Assembly: GCA_002631715.1 (NCBI GenBank)
Contig: MRSX01000007.1
Location: 29,147 to 93,146 of the forward strand
Length of the DNA stretch: 64,000 nucleotides
Direction: 5' to 3'
Origin: Candidatus Porisulfidus sp. TsSOB
GTDB taxonomy: Bacteria; Pseudomonadota; Gammaproteobacteria; Poriferisulfidales; Poriferisulfidaceae
Under the pieces are notes generated by a model. That model ran no database searches and was not told the origin of the DNA. It saw only the letters and a program-made list of their open reading frames with translations. Within the stretch, counting starts at the first letter, position 1; the number at the start of each line of letters is the position of its first letter. This document shows, piece after piece, positions 43,379 through 52,855 of this stretch. Both the position numbers and the translations under genes were made by a program.

Positions 43379-46089
43379 AACTCCATCATGACGCGCGCAT
43401 AAACGAAGCGCCCGTCAATCCCTCCTGGGGCGAAACGGGGATACTGGTTGCCGCGACCATATCTCTTTATCGAACGGTCTGGCGTTTGATCAAAAATGTT
43501 ATCAGAACCAAATGTCAGGCTAAAACCTTTGATCTGACGGGTAATGCTGACATCTGTTAAGCCATAGCCGTCGTAGTGGGTCACTGTATCGTCCGCAGTA
43601 CCATCTATGTCATCAGCGCCAGGATCTGAATCGTAGTCAGAATACCAGTCACCAAAGTGGTGGTAACGCAGCATGAAACGCCAATCGCCTGTTGCATGAT
43701 TGACGGTCGCACTGTAGCGAGTCTCCGGCGCGCCTTCTTCAATCCACTTCTTCCCGCGTCGGCTTAGGTTGCTGGATTGGGTAACCTCTGTTTCCGTGCG
43801 GTTGTAGGACAGCAGAAAATCCGTATCCCCCATGTCACTCTCCAGCGAATACGTTAGGACAATGTCGATGCCATCGGTCTTGGTGTCAAAGTCATTCTCG
43901 AAAAACTGAATCGCATCGAAACCCGCCAAAGCCTCGTCATCGATAGCCACATCGTATCCATCAACCTTGCCATCAGGGATGGGCATATCATTCGAGTCTA
44001 AGGCTCCAACTTTGTCCTCAATCTTGATTTGCTCGGAAAGGAAGATCCGATCATCTACATCTATCCGGAAGTAATCCACCGTGATATTCAATGCATCCAG
44101 ATCAAAGACGGCACCCACCGTGAAATTGTCAGATTCTTCCGGCTCAAGTGATTTGCCGCCAAATTTTGTCGCCAAAGCACTGTCGGAGGGCACGGTTCCA
44201 GATTCTACCGGCTCTATACTGGCCGCCCCGAAAACCGTACTGATGTTGTAGGCATTCTGCTGCCCCGGCGTCGGTGCCCGAAAACCTGTGCCGAAAGAGC
44301 CCCGCAAAGCCAACATATCCGATGTCTGAATCCGAGTGGACACCTTGGCAGTGGTCTCGGTGCCGAAGTCGTCGAAATCTTCCCAGCGAAGCGCGCCGCC
44401 GACTGTCCAATCCGGTGTCACATCTACCTCTAGATCCAGATAGGCCGCGATGTTTTCACGGTCCCACTTGCCAGCCGCTGTCTCGTTGAATCCACCGAAA
44501 CCATTTGAGCCATTCTTGGCGCCATTCCCAGCGTACTGCCCTTTGTCCCAAGAGGCGCGATCACCCAGAGTAATTTCAAACTCCTCTTCGCGCCATTCCA
44601 AGCCACCCGCAACATTCAAATCCGAAGCCAACCCCACATCGGCCGCATAGTTGAAATCCAAATTCAGGTTGATCTCCGTCTGCGTGTATTTGCCCACATC
44701 AAACGAAGTGGGGCTGTCGGGACCCCAAGAAGGATTCACCGAATTATGGAGGAAATAGTCAGCCTCATTCTCGCCGAAGCTGGCGCTGATGTCATACGAC
44801 AGACCATTGCCGATCGAATTGATGGTCCCCTTCATGCCCACGACTAGGGAGTAGTCCGTGACATCCCCTCCGAACCGGGGTTGGAACCCGCCCGGGAACC
44901 ACTCGTGGTAGGAAAAACAGTTGTCATCTCCTAGGAGTCCTGCCAAATCCATTGGCAATCCGTCACTTCCTGTTTGGAAGTTTTCGGTATTCATGTAATC
45001 CAGATATTGCGTACAATTTGTTGTAACCTGTCCTTGCTCAGCGGTTGGCTCTTTAATGTAATTTCTGCCTGGCGTAGTTCGATCATAAATGAGAGGCACA
45101 TGGTAGACCTCTCCTGGATCCTCGGTATCACCATCGTTGTTTAAGTCTTTCTCCACCTCCTGGGTGAACACTCCGGACTCATCCTCCGGCTCGCGGTAGA
45201 AAAATCCAGTTGTAACTTCCCGGCTCGCGTAGTTGCCGAACGCATAAATCCTCTGATCCGCATCCAAGTCTATTCCCAAGTTGACGAAGGTCTTGATGTT
45301 GTCATCAATGTCCGGGCTTCCCCAGACATGCGCGGGATCGGCAATGTGCGTATTGCCTCCATTCATCATGCGGGCCACATCGCTGCGCAAGACGCTGCGG
45401 TCGGTCGAGGAATCCGAACTGTATTCAAAACTGAAATTGGCAAAACCGTGTTCGGTTAGGGGCAGGCCCACGTTCCCGGACACCCGGGTCTTGTTCTCAG
45501 TGCCATCCTCTTCGTACCAGCCATAGCGAGCCTCCAAGGTTGCGCCCTCCGCATCGTCCTTGAGCACAAAATTCATCACACCGGCGATCGCATCCGAGCC
45601 ATACTGGGCTGCCGCTCCATCACGTAGCACTTCCACTTGCTTCAGTGCAATACCAGGAATAACGGAAATGTCCGGACCCTGAGCACCATTCGAGCGCCCG
45701 TCCGAAATCCACGTGATGGTTGCGCCACGGTGGCGACGCTTCCCGTTCACCAGCACCAACGTGTGATCCGGTGCCAATCCTCTCAAGTTGATCGGGTTCT
45801 GCAATGCCGCCGCATCGCGGCCCGGCTGCATGTTCACATGGAATGACGGCACGAGAGTGCGCAGCATGAAATTCATGTCGTTGGACCCTTGATCGATGAG
45901 GCTTTCGCTATCGATCACATCGATTGGAACCGAAGAGTCCATGACCGAACGAGGTTGAGCACGGGTTCCGATGATAACCAGTTCTTCGACTTCCTCTTCT
46001 TCCGCTAAAGTGATTGACGGTAAGGTTCCCGCAAGCAGTAGCGACAAACCGATAGTTGACGGGAACAAAAAGCTTTTGCCTAACTTCAT
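43375..46089 (-). CDS. TonB-dependent receptor
   Basis: A 904-residue outer-membrane active transporter. The signal peptide ends near SITLAEEE. The plug domain has VIIGTRAQPRSVMDSSVPIDVIDSE, RTLVPSFHVNMQ and LRGLAPDHTLVLVNGKRRH. The long barrel includes RGSFGTGFRAPTPGQQNAYN and ends VYARVMMEF with the terminal Phe. The start MKLGKSFLFPS has GGAGG upstream; the longer frame is rejected. Several Asp/Gly-rich extracellular loops are present. Its ligand is unknown. It faces away from a lipid-metabolism-like operon that starts 170 bp away. Confidence 0.92.
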   Translation of the reverse strand: MKLGKSFLFPSTIGLSLLLAGTLPSITLAEEEEVEELVIIGTRAQPRSVMDSSVPIDVIDSESLIDQGSNDMNFMLRTLVPSFHVNMQPGRDAAALQNPINLRGLAPDHTLVLVNGKRRHRGATITWISDGRSNGAQGPDISVIPGIALKQVEVLRDGAAAQYGSDAIAGVMNFVLKDDAEGATLEARYGWYEEDGTENKTRVSGNVGLPLTEHGFANFSFEYSSDSSTDRSVLRSDVARMMNGGNTHIADPAHVWGSPDIDDNIKTFVNLGIDLDADQRIYAFGNYASREVTTGFFYREPEDESGVFTQEVEKDLNNDGDTEDPGEVYHVPLIYDRTTPGRNYIKEPTAEQGQVTTNCTQYLDYMNTENFQTGSDGLPMDLAGLLGDDNCFSYHEWFPGGFQPRFGGDVTDYSLVVGMKGTINSIGNGLSYDISASFGENEADYFLHNSVNPSWGPDSPTSFDVGKYTQTEINLNLDFNYAADVGLASDLNVAGGLEWREEEFEITLGDRASWDKGQYAGNGAKNGSNGFGGFNETAAGKWDRENIAAYLDLEVDVTPDWTVGGALRWEDFDDFGTETTAKVSTRIQTSDMLALRGSFGTGFRAPTPGQQNAYNISTVFGAASIEPVESGTVPSDSALATKFGGKSLEPEESDNFTVGAVFDLDALNITVDYFRIDVDDRIFLSEQIKIEDKVGALDSNDMPIPDGKVDGYDVAIDDEALAGFDAIQFFENDFDTKTDGIDIVLTYSLESDMGDTDFLLSYNRTETEVTQSSNLSRRGKKWIEEGAPETRYSATVNHATGDWRFMLRYHHFGDWYSDYDSDPGADDIDGTADDTVTHYDGYGLTDVSITRQIKGFSLTFGSDNIFDQTPDRSIKRYGRGNQYPRFAPGGIDGRFVYARVMMEF

Positions 46090-46258
46090 GCTGATTTCCT
46101 CCCAAGGGCTATAACCGCTATTGTATGACAGGAATATGAGGGGCAGCGACTGGCCGAAAAACTCATTTACAATCTGCCTATGTCGGTTTGAAGCAGGATA
46201 CAGAATTCTCCTTCTTGGAAAGGCATTACTGCAGGCAACTTTCACGCGAGGTATAAAA

Positions 46259-46930
46259 ATGCCGGTCATATTGTTCGCAGTGCTGGTGGTCGCAGTTTTC
46301 ACGCTGCTCGGCACCGGTGTTCACTACTACGAGTACGGAAGCCTGAACTGGGTCTTTCTCCTGATGGCCTTGTTCCTGTCAACCAACCTGCTAATTGCCG
46401 GCTGGGAGATATGCCTGTTTCTCCGCCGGGATCACATCAAAAGCCGTAGCGAGTATTGGCGCGACCGGCAAAAGGAGACCGGCCGGGCTCCCGGCATTGA
46501 ATTCCTGACTTCCCGGGTCTCCTGGCGGAACATGCTGTCTCCAACGTTCTGGGCGGATGTCTGGGCCGCCTATTCCTTATACGATGACGCCTATACAGAC
46601 CGGAGTACGTTTGGCTTCAATGCCGACACCGGCAATGGCTTCTTCACGCCGATTCCAACCTTAGTCCTGTACGCGGCATTGACGACCGGATTTATGCCCG
46701 CCATCTACACGGGCATTCTCGGCCTTGCCCTGTTCTGGCAATGGACATACGTCTCCTCGCTCTACTGGGTCAGCTTCCTTATTGCCGGCCGACAGCGCCG
46801 CATTAGCAAGCGGGAGGTGTACGCGTATGTCTTCTCGCCCAACGCCTTCTGGATCGCGCTCCCGATTTTGGGACTGTACATGTCCGCCCGCTTGATCATT
46901 GACGGCAACTACGGTGTCCTAGGCTTCTGA
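46259..46930 (+). CDS. Multi-pass membrane protein, possible EXPERA/EBP-like
   Basis: A 223-residue protein with hydrophobic segments near residues 3-22, 28-48, 110-145 and 145-175, and 190-210, perhaps five helices. A polar block (WADVWAAYSLYDDAYTDRSTFGFNADTGNGFFTPIPTLVLY) recalls the acidic patch of emopamil-binding (sterol isomerase-like) proteins; this is only a weak resemblance. GAGG precedes the ATG. First gene of the operon and 16 bp before the DUF1214 gene. Confidence 0.6.
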   Translation: MPVILFAVLVVAVFTLLGTGVHYYEYGSLNWVFLLMALFLSTNLLIAGWEICLFLRRDHIKSRSEYWRDRQKETGRAPGIEFLTSRVSWRNMLSPTFWADVWAAYSLYDDAYTDRSTFGFNADTGNGFFTPIPTLVLYAALTTGFMPAIYTGILGLALFWQWTYVSSLYWVSFLIAGRQRRISKREVYAYVFSPNAFWIALPILGLYMSARLIIDGNYGVLGF

Positions 46931-46945
46931 CAACAGAAGAACATC

Positions 46946-48130
46946 ATGCGAAAGCTCGCCATCGGCCTGCTTAGCCTGTTTCGGAAGGCTTCTCTTTTCG
47001 TCTGGAGACTGCGCGGCAAGACGGAAGACGATGTGGCCGCGCAGCGGGTCGCCAGCGGCCAGTCCTGGAGCGAGTTCTGCGACGCCCTGAAGGCGGCCGG
47101 AGCCGCGCTGCAGTTCCCGGGAACGCCTCGGGACTCGTTCAATCAAGCGGAAGGCTACCGGTACCTGAGCCGGGTCGCGCGGGCCGGCCTGATGGCTTTC
47201 ATCGAACACGCTGACGCGAAGGCCCCCGTGCTGCATCGGGTCGTCAACGAAACCACCAAGATCGGTGCAGACAATCCCGACAATTTCTACCAGACAGCCG
47301 CGCTGGATGGTCGTTACGAATATAAGATTACCGGGCGGCGCAACAGCATCGCCTACCTGAGCTTCGGCACCCAGTCCGGTCACTATGGTGAAGGCGGCGG
47401 CCTGCCTCCCACCGGGCACATCGAGTCCGACCAGATCGAAATGGACGAAGACGGGTGCTTCGAACTGATTCTCAGCAGCAAGCCGCAGGACGGAAACTGG
47501 CTCCCGATGACCCCCGAAACCGGCACTCTGGTGGTACGCCAGACTTTCCTCAACCGGAATGCGGAGACTCCGGCGGAATTAAGTATCGAGCGAATCAACT
47601 GCCCCGAGCATGAGCTCCACCCCTCTCCTCTCACTCCCCTGAAGCTGGACGAAGGGTTGAAAAAAGCCGGGGCGTTGACTGCCGGCGCACCTCTATTGTT
47701 CGCCAAGTGGGCACGCAATTTCCAGAAACACAGCAATGAACTGCCGCAATTCGACCCGGAGGTGTCACTAGCCGCCGGGGGCGACCCCAACATCACCTAC
47801 TACCACAGTCATTGGGCCATCGCGCAGGATGAGGCCCTCGTGATAGAAGTCACGCCACCGGAATGCGAATACTGGAACTTTCAATTGAACAATTACTGGA
47901 TGGAGTCCCTGGACTATCGCCATCACCGAATTCACATTAATAAACACCTCGCCCATTACGAAGACGACCGTTCCGTGCGACTGATCGTGGCGCACAAGGA
48001 CCCCGGACACCCCAACTGGATCGAAACCGCCGGGCACACCTCCGGCACCATGTGCTTCCGGTGGGTACGAGCCAAGGAATCTCCGCAGCCTCAGACCCGG
48101 CTGGTCAAGTTGAGCAGCCTGCGGGGTTGA
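46946..48130 (+). CDS. DUF1214 domain protein
   Basis: A 394-residue protein. The C-terminal half has DUF1214 hallmarks: NITYYHSHWAIAQDEALVIEVTPPECEYWNFQLNNYWMESLDYRH and a final IETAGHTSGTMCFRWVRAKE. No clear signal peptide. The biochemical role of the domain is unsettled; neighbours here suggest a part in hydrophobic-compound metabolism. Second gene of the operon. Confidence 0.8.
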   Translation: MRKLAIGLLSLFRKASLFVWRLRGKTEDDVAAQRVASGQSWSEFCDALKAAGAALQFPGTPRDSFNQAEGYRYLSRVARAGLMAFIEHADAKAPVLHRVVNETTKIGADNPDNFYQTAALDGRYEYKITGRRNSIAYLSFGTQSGHYGEGGGLPPTGHIESDQIEMDEDGCFELILSSKPQDGNWLPMTPETGTLVVRQTFLNRNAETPAELSIERINCPEHELHPSPLTPLKLDEGLKKAGALTAGAPLLFAKWARNFQKHSNELPQFDPEVSLAAGGDPNITYYHSHWAIAQDEALVIEVTPPECEYWNFQLNNYWMESLDYRHHRIHINKHLAHYEDDRSVRLIVAHKDPGHPNWIETAGHTSGTMCFRWVRAKESPQPQTRLVKLSSLRG

Positions 48131-48149
48131 CCGCGTGCGAGGCACGGCC

Positions 48150-49400
48150 ATGGCCAAAACGGGCTTCACGACATCCACGGACTACGAGTATCCCTATCGC
48201 CCCCTCCCGATCCGGGTTTTCAACTCCATCGGAAAGTCGACCAGACTATCTGGCCCCTTGGATGTCGAGGGACTCCTCGATGCCGCGAGACGGAAGACCG
48301 GGTTGTCGGATTTTGGCGGCAATGGGCACCTCCAGGCCCTGAAGGTTCTCGTCAAATCGGTCAATGAAGAGGCCAGCCTGACTCCGACAGGCCGGCTGAT
48401 ACAGAAATCCCGGCTCACCGGCACGCTGGTTCAGCGCCTTCGGATCGAGGCGTTGCTCAAGAAACACCCGGAAATCGAGGATATCGATCTCGGCACCATC
48501 GTCCTAGTCGCCGGACTACCGCGCAGCGGAACCACGTTGCTGCATCGCCTGCTGCACTCCCATCCGGGTGTCCGGGGCGTGTCCGGCGTGGAAGCGCTGG
48601 AGCCGGTACCGGCAGGCGACGCGAAAAGGCATGAAGCGACCGCCCGCAAACTGCGCGCGGTTCTCGCGAAACATGCGATTTCCTATTTGTCGCCGCAGTT
48701 CGCAGCCATCCACCCGATCGATCCCAGCGAACCGGAAGAAGACGTCATGCTGCTCGACCTGAACTTCATGAGCCAGGCCCCGGAAGCCATCATGCACGTC
48801 CCATCCTATTCCGACTGGCTGGAAGATCAGGATCATACGCAGACCTACGAATATTTCCGCAAGGTCCTGAAGATCCTGTGCTGGCAGTGCCCCAGCAAAA
48901 ACTGGGTGTTGAAGACGCCGCACCACATGGAGTATCTCGACGTGTTCCTGAAGGTCTTCCCGAATGCGACGGTCGTGCAGACCCATCGGGACCCGCGGAA
49001 GACATTGCCTTCCTTCTGCAGCATGGTGGCCCACAACCGCGCCATCTTCAGCGACTGCGTGGACCCGAGGGAAATCGCCCGGCACTGGACCCGGAAGACG
49101 CGCCGGATGGTCGAATTGACCATGGAAGTCCGGGCCAGAGCAGATTCCGACCGGTTTATCGACGTGTCGTACTACGATTTAATAAAAGACCCTCTTGGCC
49201 AGCTTCGGCGAATTCATCGAAAGGCGCGGATCGACTTTGATGACGAAGCAATGCAGATCGCTGAAAAATATATGAACAGAAACCCGAAAAACCGCTTCGG
49301 CAAACATGTCTACCAGCTAAGCGACTTCGGGCTGGATGAGAGAATGATTGAGGAGAATTTCTCCTCGTACCGGGCAAAACACGAGATTCCATTCGAGTAG
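48150..49400 (+). CDS. Sulfotransferase family protein
   Basis: A 416-residue protein of the sulfotransfer_3 type. The 5'-phosphosulphate loop is LPRSGTTLLHRLLHSHPG, and a later 3'-phosphate segment lies in HRDPRKTLPSFCSM. PAPS is the usual donor; bacterial members often act on lipids, sterols or polysaccharides. The ATG has GAGG 7 nt upstream; a GTG 15 bp earlier is possible. It lies 20 bp after the DUF1214 stop. Confidence 0.83.
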   Translation: MAKTGFTTSTDYEYPYRPLPIRVFNSIGKSTRLSGPLDVEGLLDAARRKTGLSDFGGNGHLQALKVLVKSVNEEASLTPTGRLIQKSRLTGTLVQRLRIEALLKKHPEIEDIDLGTIVLVAGLPRSGTTLLHRLLHSHPGVRGVSGVEALEPVPAGDAKRHEATARKLRAVLAKHAISYLSPQFAAIHPIDPSEPEEDVMLLDLNFMSQAPEAIMHVPSYSDWLEDQDHTQTYEYFRKVLKILCWQCPSKNWVLKTPHHMEYLDVFLKVFPNATVVQTHRDPRKTLPSFCSMVAHNRAIFSDCVDPREIARHWTRKTRRMVELTMEVRARADSDRFIDVSYYDLIKDPLGQLRRIHRKARIDFDDEAMQIAEKYMNRNPKNRFGKHVYQLSDFGLDERMIEENFSSYRAKHEIPFE

Positions 49401-49415
49401 ACCCGAGGGCCCCGC

Positions 49416-50423
49416 ATGCAACAGGAAACTCGGCAGATCGGTGACGGCACTTTTGCCAACGCCGTCATCAATGCTATTCGGGATCTCAGGAAACCAAAGG
49501 CATCGGGAATGGACCCGGTGTCGGACGATGTCCGGATCGATGGCAAAACCTGCCTGGTGACCGGGGCCAACAGCGGCCTGGGCAGGACCGCCGCAATCGA
49601 TCTCGCAAGGCGGGGCGGGAACATGATCCTGGCCTGCCGGCCCGGGCACGTTGACACCTGCGACGAAATCAAGCGGCTATCCGGCTCTGAAACCGTGGAA
49701 ATGATGGAAGTAGATTTCGCCGACCTCGAATCCGTGCACCGTTTCTGCGACCGCCTGAGCCAACGTGAGATTCGCATCGACATTGCACTGATGAACGCCG
49801 GGTTGATGCCGCGAAGGGCGACAAAGACCCCGCAGGGATATGAAGTGATGTTCGCGGTCCATTTCCTGTCCAATCGGGTGATGGTCGACCGATGGCTGCA
49901 AGACGGGGTCCTCCGCCCTTCCAACCGAACTGGCGAAACTCCTCGCATCGTCTTTATCTCCTCCGAGTCTCACCGGTCTTCCCATGCTATCGACTTCGAG
50001 CACTTCGGTGCATTCGCCGATTACGGCATGAAAGAAGGCCTGAAACACTATGGCCTGAGCAAGCTGATCCTGTGCACGTTCGCCACCGAGCTTTCCCGGC
50101 GCCTCAACCCCGGCGACGACGTGGAGGTCGCGGTGCATGCGATGTGTCCCGGAGGAGTCGCCACGAATATCGCCAGAGATGCGCCCCTGCCGCTGAGACC
50201 GATTATCAACCCGGCGTTGAGGCTGCTCTTCCAGCCTCCGGAAAAAGCCATCGGGCCCGCCATCTACCTGTGCTGTGCGGAAACGGCGGGCGAGGCCACG
50301 GGAATGTACCTGCACCTGATGCAAAGGAAATCCGTCTCGCCGGCCGCTTCGGATCCAGAAAACGGACTCCGGCTGTGGGAAGCCAGCCAGACTTTAGTGG
50401 CAAAATCGCGAGAATCCGTCTGA
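49416..50423 (+). CDS. Short-chain dehydrogenase/reductase 1
   Basis: A 335-residue SDR. The cofactor motif is TGANSGLG near residue 48, and the catalytic pair is in YGLSKLI (YxxxK). There is an N-terminal extension of about 40 residues. It resembles retinol-dehydrogenase-like SDRs that act on lipophilic alcohols or ketones. Fourth gene of the operon, 15 bp after the sulfotransferase. Confidence 0.87.
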   Translation: MQQETRQIGDGTFANAVINAIRDLRKPKASGMDPVSDDVRIDGKTCLVTGANSGLGRTAAIDLARRGGNMILACRPGHVDTCDEIKRLSGSETVEMMEVDFADLESVHRFCDRLSQREIRIDIALMNAGLMPRRATKTPQGYEVMFAVHFLSNRVMVDRWLQDGVLRPSNRTGETPRIVFISSESHRSSHAIDFEHFGAFADYGMKEGLKHYGLSKLILCTFATELSRRLNPGDDVEVAVHAMCPGGVATNIARDAPLPLRPIINPALRLLFQPPEKAIGPAIYLCCAETAGEATGMYLHLMQRKSVSPAASDPENGLRLWEASQTLVAKSRESV

Positions 50424-50438
50424 CCCTTCCGTCGAAAC

Positions 50439-51449
50439 ATGCCAAACGCACTCTCCAAAACCGCCAGGCACGTGTGGGCCCTTCTCACCCCGAAACCGAT
50501 GGCGGAAAGGGTCGACATGTCCGGCCGGAACGTCATCGTGACCGGCGCGAGCCCCCATTCCCTCGGCTATGAAACCGCCAGAATCCTTGCAAGCTGGGGC
50601 GCATCGGTCGTCGCCACCAGTCGGCGCCACGTCGCAGCGGCGGAAGAGCTCCTGAAGGACGACCTGCGCAGGAGTGGTGTCGACGAGAACAATATCGCGG
50701 TCCGTCCGTTAGACCTGTGCGACAGCGACAGCATCAGCGATTTTGCAACGTGGTATCGAGGAAGCCATGATGGAAAACTGCACGTACTGGTCAACAACGC
50801 GGGCATTTTGAAGGATGTCCTCATTCCATGGAAAAAGATGCCCCTGACCGAGGACGGCTTCGAGATCCACTGGCGCACCAACTATCTCGGAGCTTTCCAC
50901 CTGACGAGCCTGCTGCTGCCGCTCCTGAAGCAAAGCGGGCTGGAAAGCGGCGATGCGCGGGTCGTCAACGTGTCTTCCCACCTGCACGACCAAGGCAGGA
51001 ACGAGGATCTGTTCAACGACGAAAAAACCTATCATTCCTTGAGTGCGTACGGACGATCAAAACTGGCGATGGTTCATTTTTCGCGCGAGATCGAGAGGCG
51101 GTTCTCGAAAGACTACAACCTGCACTCAATGGCCGTGCATCCGGGCTCCGTCGACACCAACATGACGCGGGTGGAGATGCCGGAAGGAAAGATCGGAAAC
51201 GCCTGGCGCTGGATCGGTTCCGCGATGGCACCCTTGATCATGCTACACAGAACGCATGGCGCGCAAACCACCGTGATGTGCGCCAGCCAGTCTCCCCTGC
51301 AAGGCGGGCAGTATTATGTACGTTGCAAGATCGCGGAATCGACCGACGAAAGCAAGGACGAGGTCGTATCGAAGCAGTTATGGGAACTATCGGAAGCATG
51401 GGTTGAAACTCTCAAGAAGCCCGACGGTGGCGAGCATGAGCAAATTTGA
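50439..51449 (+). CDS. Short-chain dehydrogenase/reductase 2
   Basis: A 336-residue SDR. Cofactor motif TGASPHSLG near residue 32, VNNAGIL, and catalytic YGRSKLAM. Related in plan to the upstream SDR but with low identity, so not a recent duplicate. It starts 15 bp after it and overlaps the next gene by 14 bases. Confidence 0.87.
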   Translation: MPNALSKTARHVWALLTPKPMAERVDMSGRNVIVTGASPHSLGYETARILASWGASVVATSRRHVAAAEELLKDDLRRSGVDENNIAVRPLDLCDSDSISDFATWYRGSHDGKLHVLVNNAGILKDVLIPWKKMPLTEDGFEIHWRTNYLGAFHLTSLLLPLLKQSGLESGDARVVNVSSHLHDQGRNEDLFNDEKTYHSLSAYGRSKLAMVHFSREIERRFSKDYNLHSMAVHPGSVDTNMTRVEMPEGKIGNAWRWIGSAMAPLIMLHRTHGAQTTVMCASQSPLQGGQYYVRCKIAESTDESKDEVVSKQLWELSEAWVETLKKPDGGEHEQI

Positions 51450-51897
51450 AGTCCGCACCGATCCCACTCAGATCAACGCGCCAATCGACCTTGTCTGGGA
51501 TGTCTTGACCGAAGTCGAGAAATACGGAGAGTGGAACCCGTTCACGCCGCAAGCCCAAACGGATTTCAAGATCGGATCTCCTGCGCACCTGCGGGTCCGT
51601 ATGGGCCCGGCCAAGATGAAGATTACCGAAACCGTGTGCGCGTTCGAAAAGCCCCGGCTGATTGCTTGGACCAAGACGTTCGGAGCCCGCTGGTTCCTGG
51701 TCGCGGTGCGGCAGCAGGTTCTAGAACCAGTGGATGACGCTCGTTGCACCTATCACAACACGGATCAACTGACCGGCTTGATGGCTCCGGTCGTATTGCT
51801 GCTAAACGGGGGCTACATGCGCCGTGGCTTCAACGATGTGGCGGAAGGACTGAAGCGTTATGCGGAAGCGATATACGCACAGGCGGAAGAAAAGTAG
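51436..51897 (+). CDS. SRPBCC (START-like) domain protein
   Basis: A 153-residue ligand-binding protein of the SRPBCC/START-like type. It opens with INAPIDLVWDVLTEVEKYGEWNPFTP and ends with the long C-terminal helix MRRGFNDVAEGLKRYAEAI. Such proteins hold lipids, polyketides or aromatic molecules. Last gene of the operon; its start overlaps SDR 2. Confidence 0.8.
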   Translation: MSKFEVRTDPTQINAPIDLVWDVLTEVEKYGEWNPFTPQAQTDFKIGSPAHLRVRMGPAKMKITETVCAFEKPRLIAWTKTFGARWFLVAVRQQVLEPVDDARCTYHNTDQLTGLMAPVVLLLNGGYMRRGFNDVAEGLKRYAEAIYAQAEEK

Positions 51898-51966
51898 GCA
51901 TTCCACCCTAATTCCATCTTCAGATGCCCACAGAAAACCAACGATGAGCGGGGGCACGACAGAGAA

Positions 51967-52722
51967 ATGTCAGTAACACCGGAGTTGGCCCTGAAACTTG
52001 CCGCAGATGGGTTCATCCTAGTAATAGCACTCATCGGATGGTGGCTGGAGAACAGACGGCGCGACCAAGAACCCCTAGTGCGGCATCGGGGGGCACGAAT
52101 TTTGATTGTACTCATCATCATCGGAGCGATAGTGGACGGGGCGTTGACATTACACACGCACGCTGAAGAACAGCATGAACAAGAACGAATTGCGAGGATT
52201 GATCGAGGCGTGAAGGAGCTTGTGGAACTTGCCCGCGAACATGATCCAAGCCTGACAGAACAGGATGCGCTTGGTGAAATCAGCAGGGAGATCAGAACGC
52301 TGCGAGAAAAAACTTCTATGCTTGAGCACGAACTTGAGGGAGTAAAACAGTACAGCAACGTCGCCAAACTCAACGGATTCGGACTAACTGGTAGGGCCGG
52401 GCTAGGGCTAAAAGAAACGAGCCCACTCTCACGAATCTTAGAAGGAGCGTATACCCGCGAAGAGGATGGGGGACAGGTAAAATTCCTACCGCGCTGCGAC
52501 AGCAAGGGTGTCGCAGCATTCCAAAAAGCGGCAGAGATGAACCCAATCTTCCCATTCAGCTATTGGGCGCTGGCAATCTGCGCGGCGGAGACTGGAGACG
52601 AGAAATGGCGTATACACGCAGAACGCGCGGTGACAATACTCAAGCACACAACCCAGATTGCGGGACACCACACACATCACGATAACGCATTAGAGGGATT
52701 GAAGAAGCGGCTCGGGCAATAG
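51967..52722 (+). CDS. Membrane protein with coiled coil and TPR-like C-terminus
   Basis: A 251-residue protein. Two hydrophobic segments (residues about 11-27 and 46-63) are followed by a charged coiled coil (about 68-135) and a helical region (AAFQKAAEMNPIFPFSYWALAICAAETGDEKWRIHAERAVTIL) that resembles a tetratricopeptide repeat. No family recognised. Coding AT content is higher than its neighbours, and it lies in its own small segment between the SDR operon and SulP gene. Confidence 0.6.
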   Translation: MSVTPELALKLAADGFILVIALIGWWLENRRRDQEPLVRHRGARILIVLIIIGAIVDGALTLHTHAEEQHEQERIARIDRGVKELVELAREHDPSLTEQDALGEISREIRTLREKTSMLEHELEGVKQYSNVAKLNGFGLTGRAGLGLKETSPLSRILEGAYTREEDGGQVKFLPRCDSKGVAAFQKAAEMNPIFPFSYWALAICAAETGDEKWRIHAERAVTILKHTTQIAGHHTHHDNALEGLKKRLGQ

Positions 52723-52855
52723 TAAGCATAAGGGATAGCCTCTTGGTCCAGCCTCAACCAACAATGGCACAAAGAGGGCGAGAGATTAAGCCGAGGCTTC
52801 ACTGATGTGGACAAAGAATTAAAAGTGTCATGCAGAATCCTCCCGGTCGGTTGCC

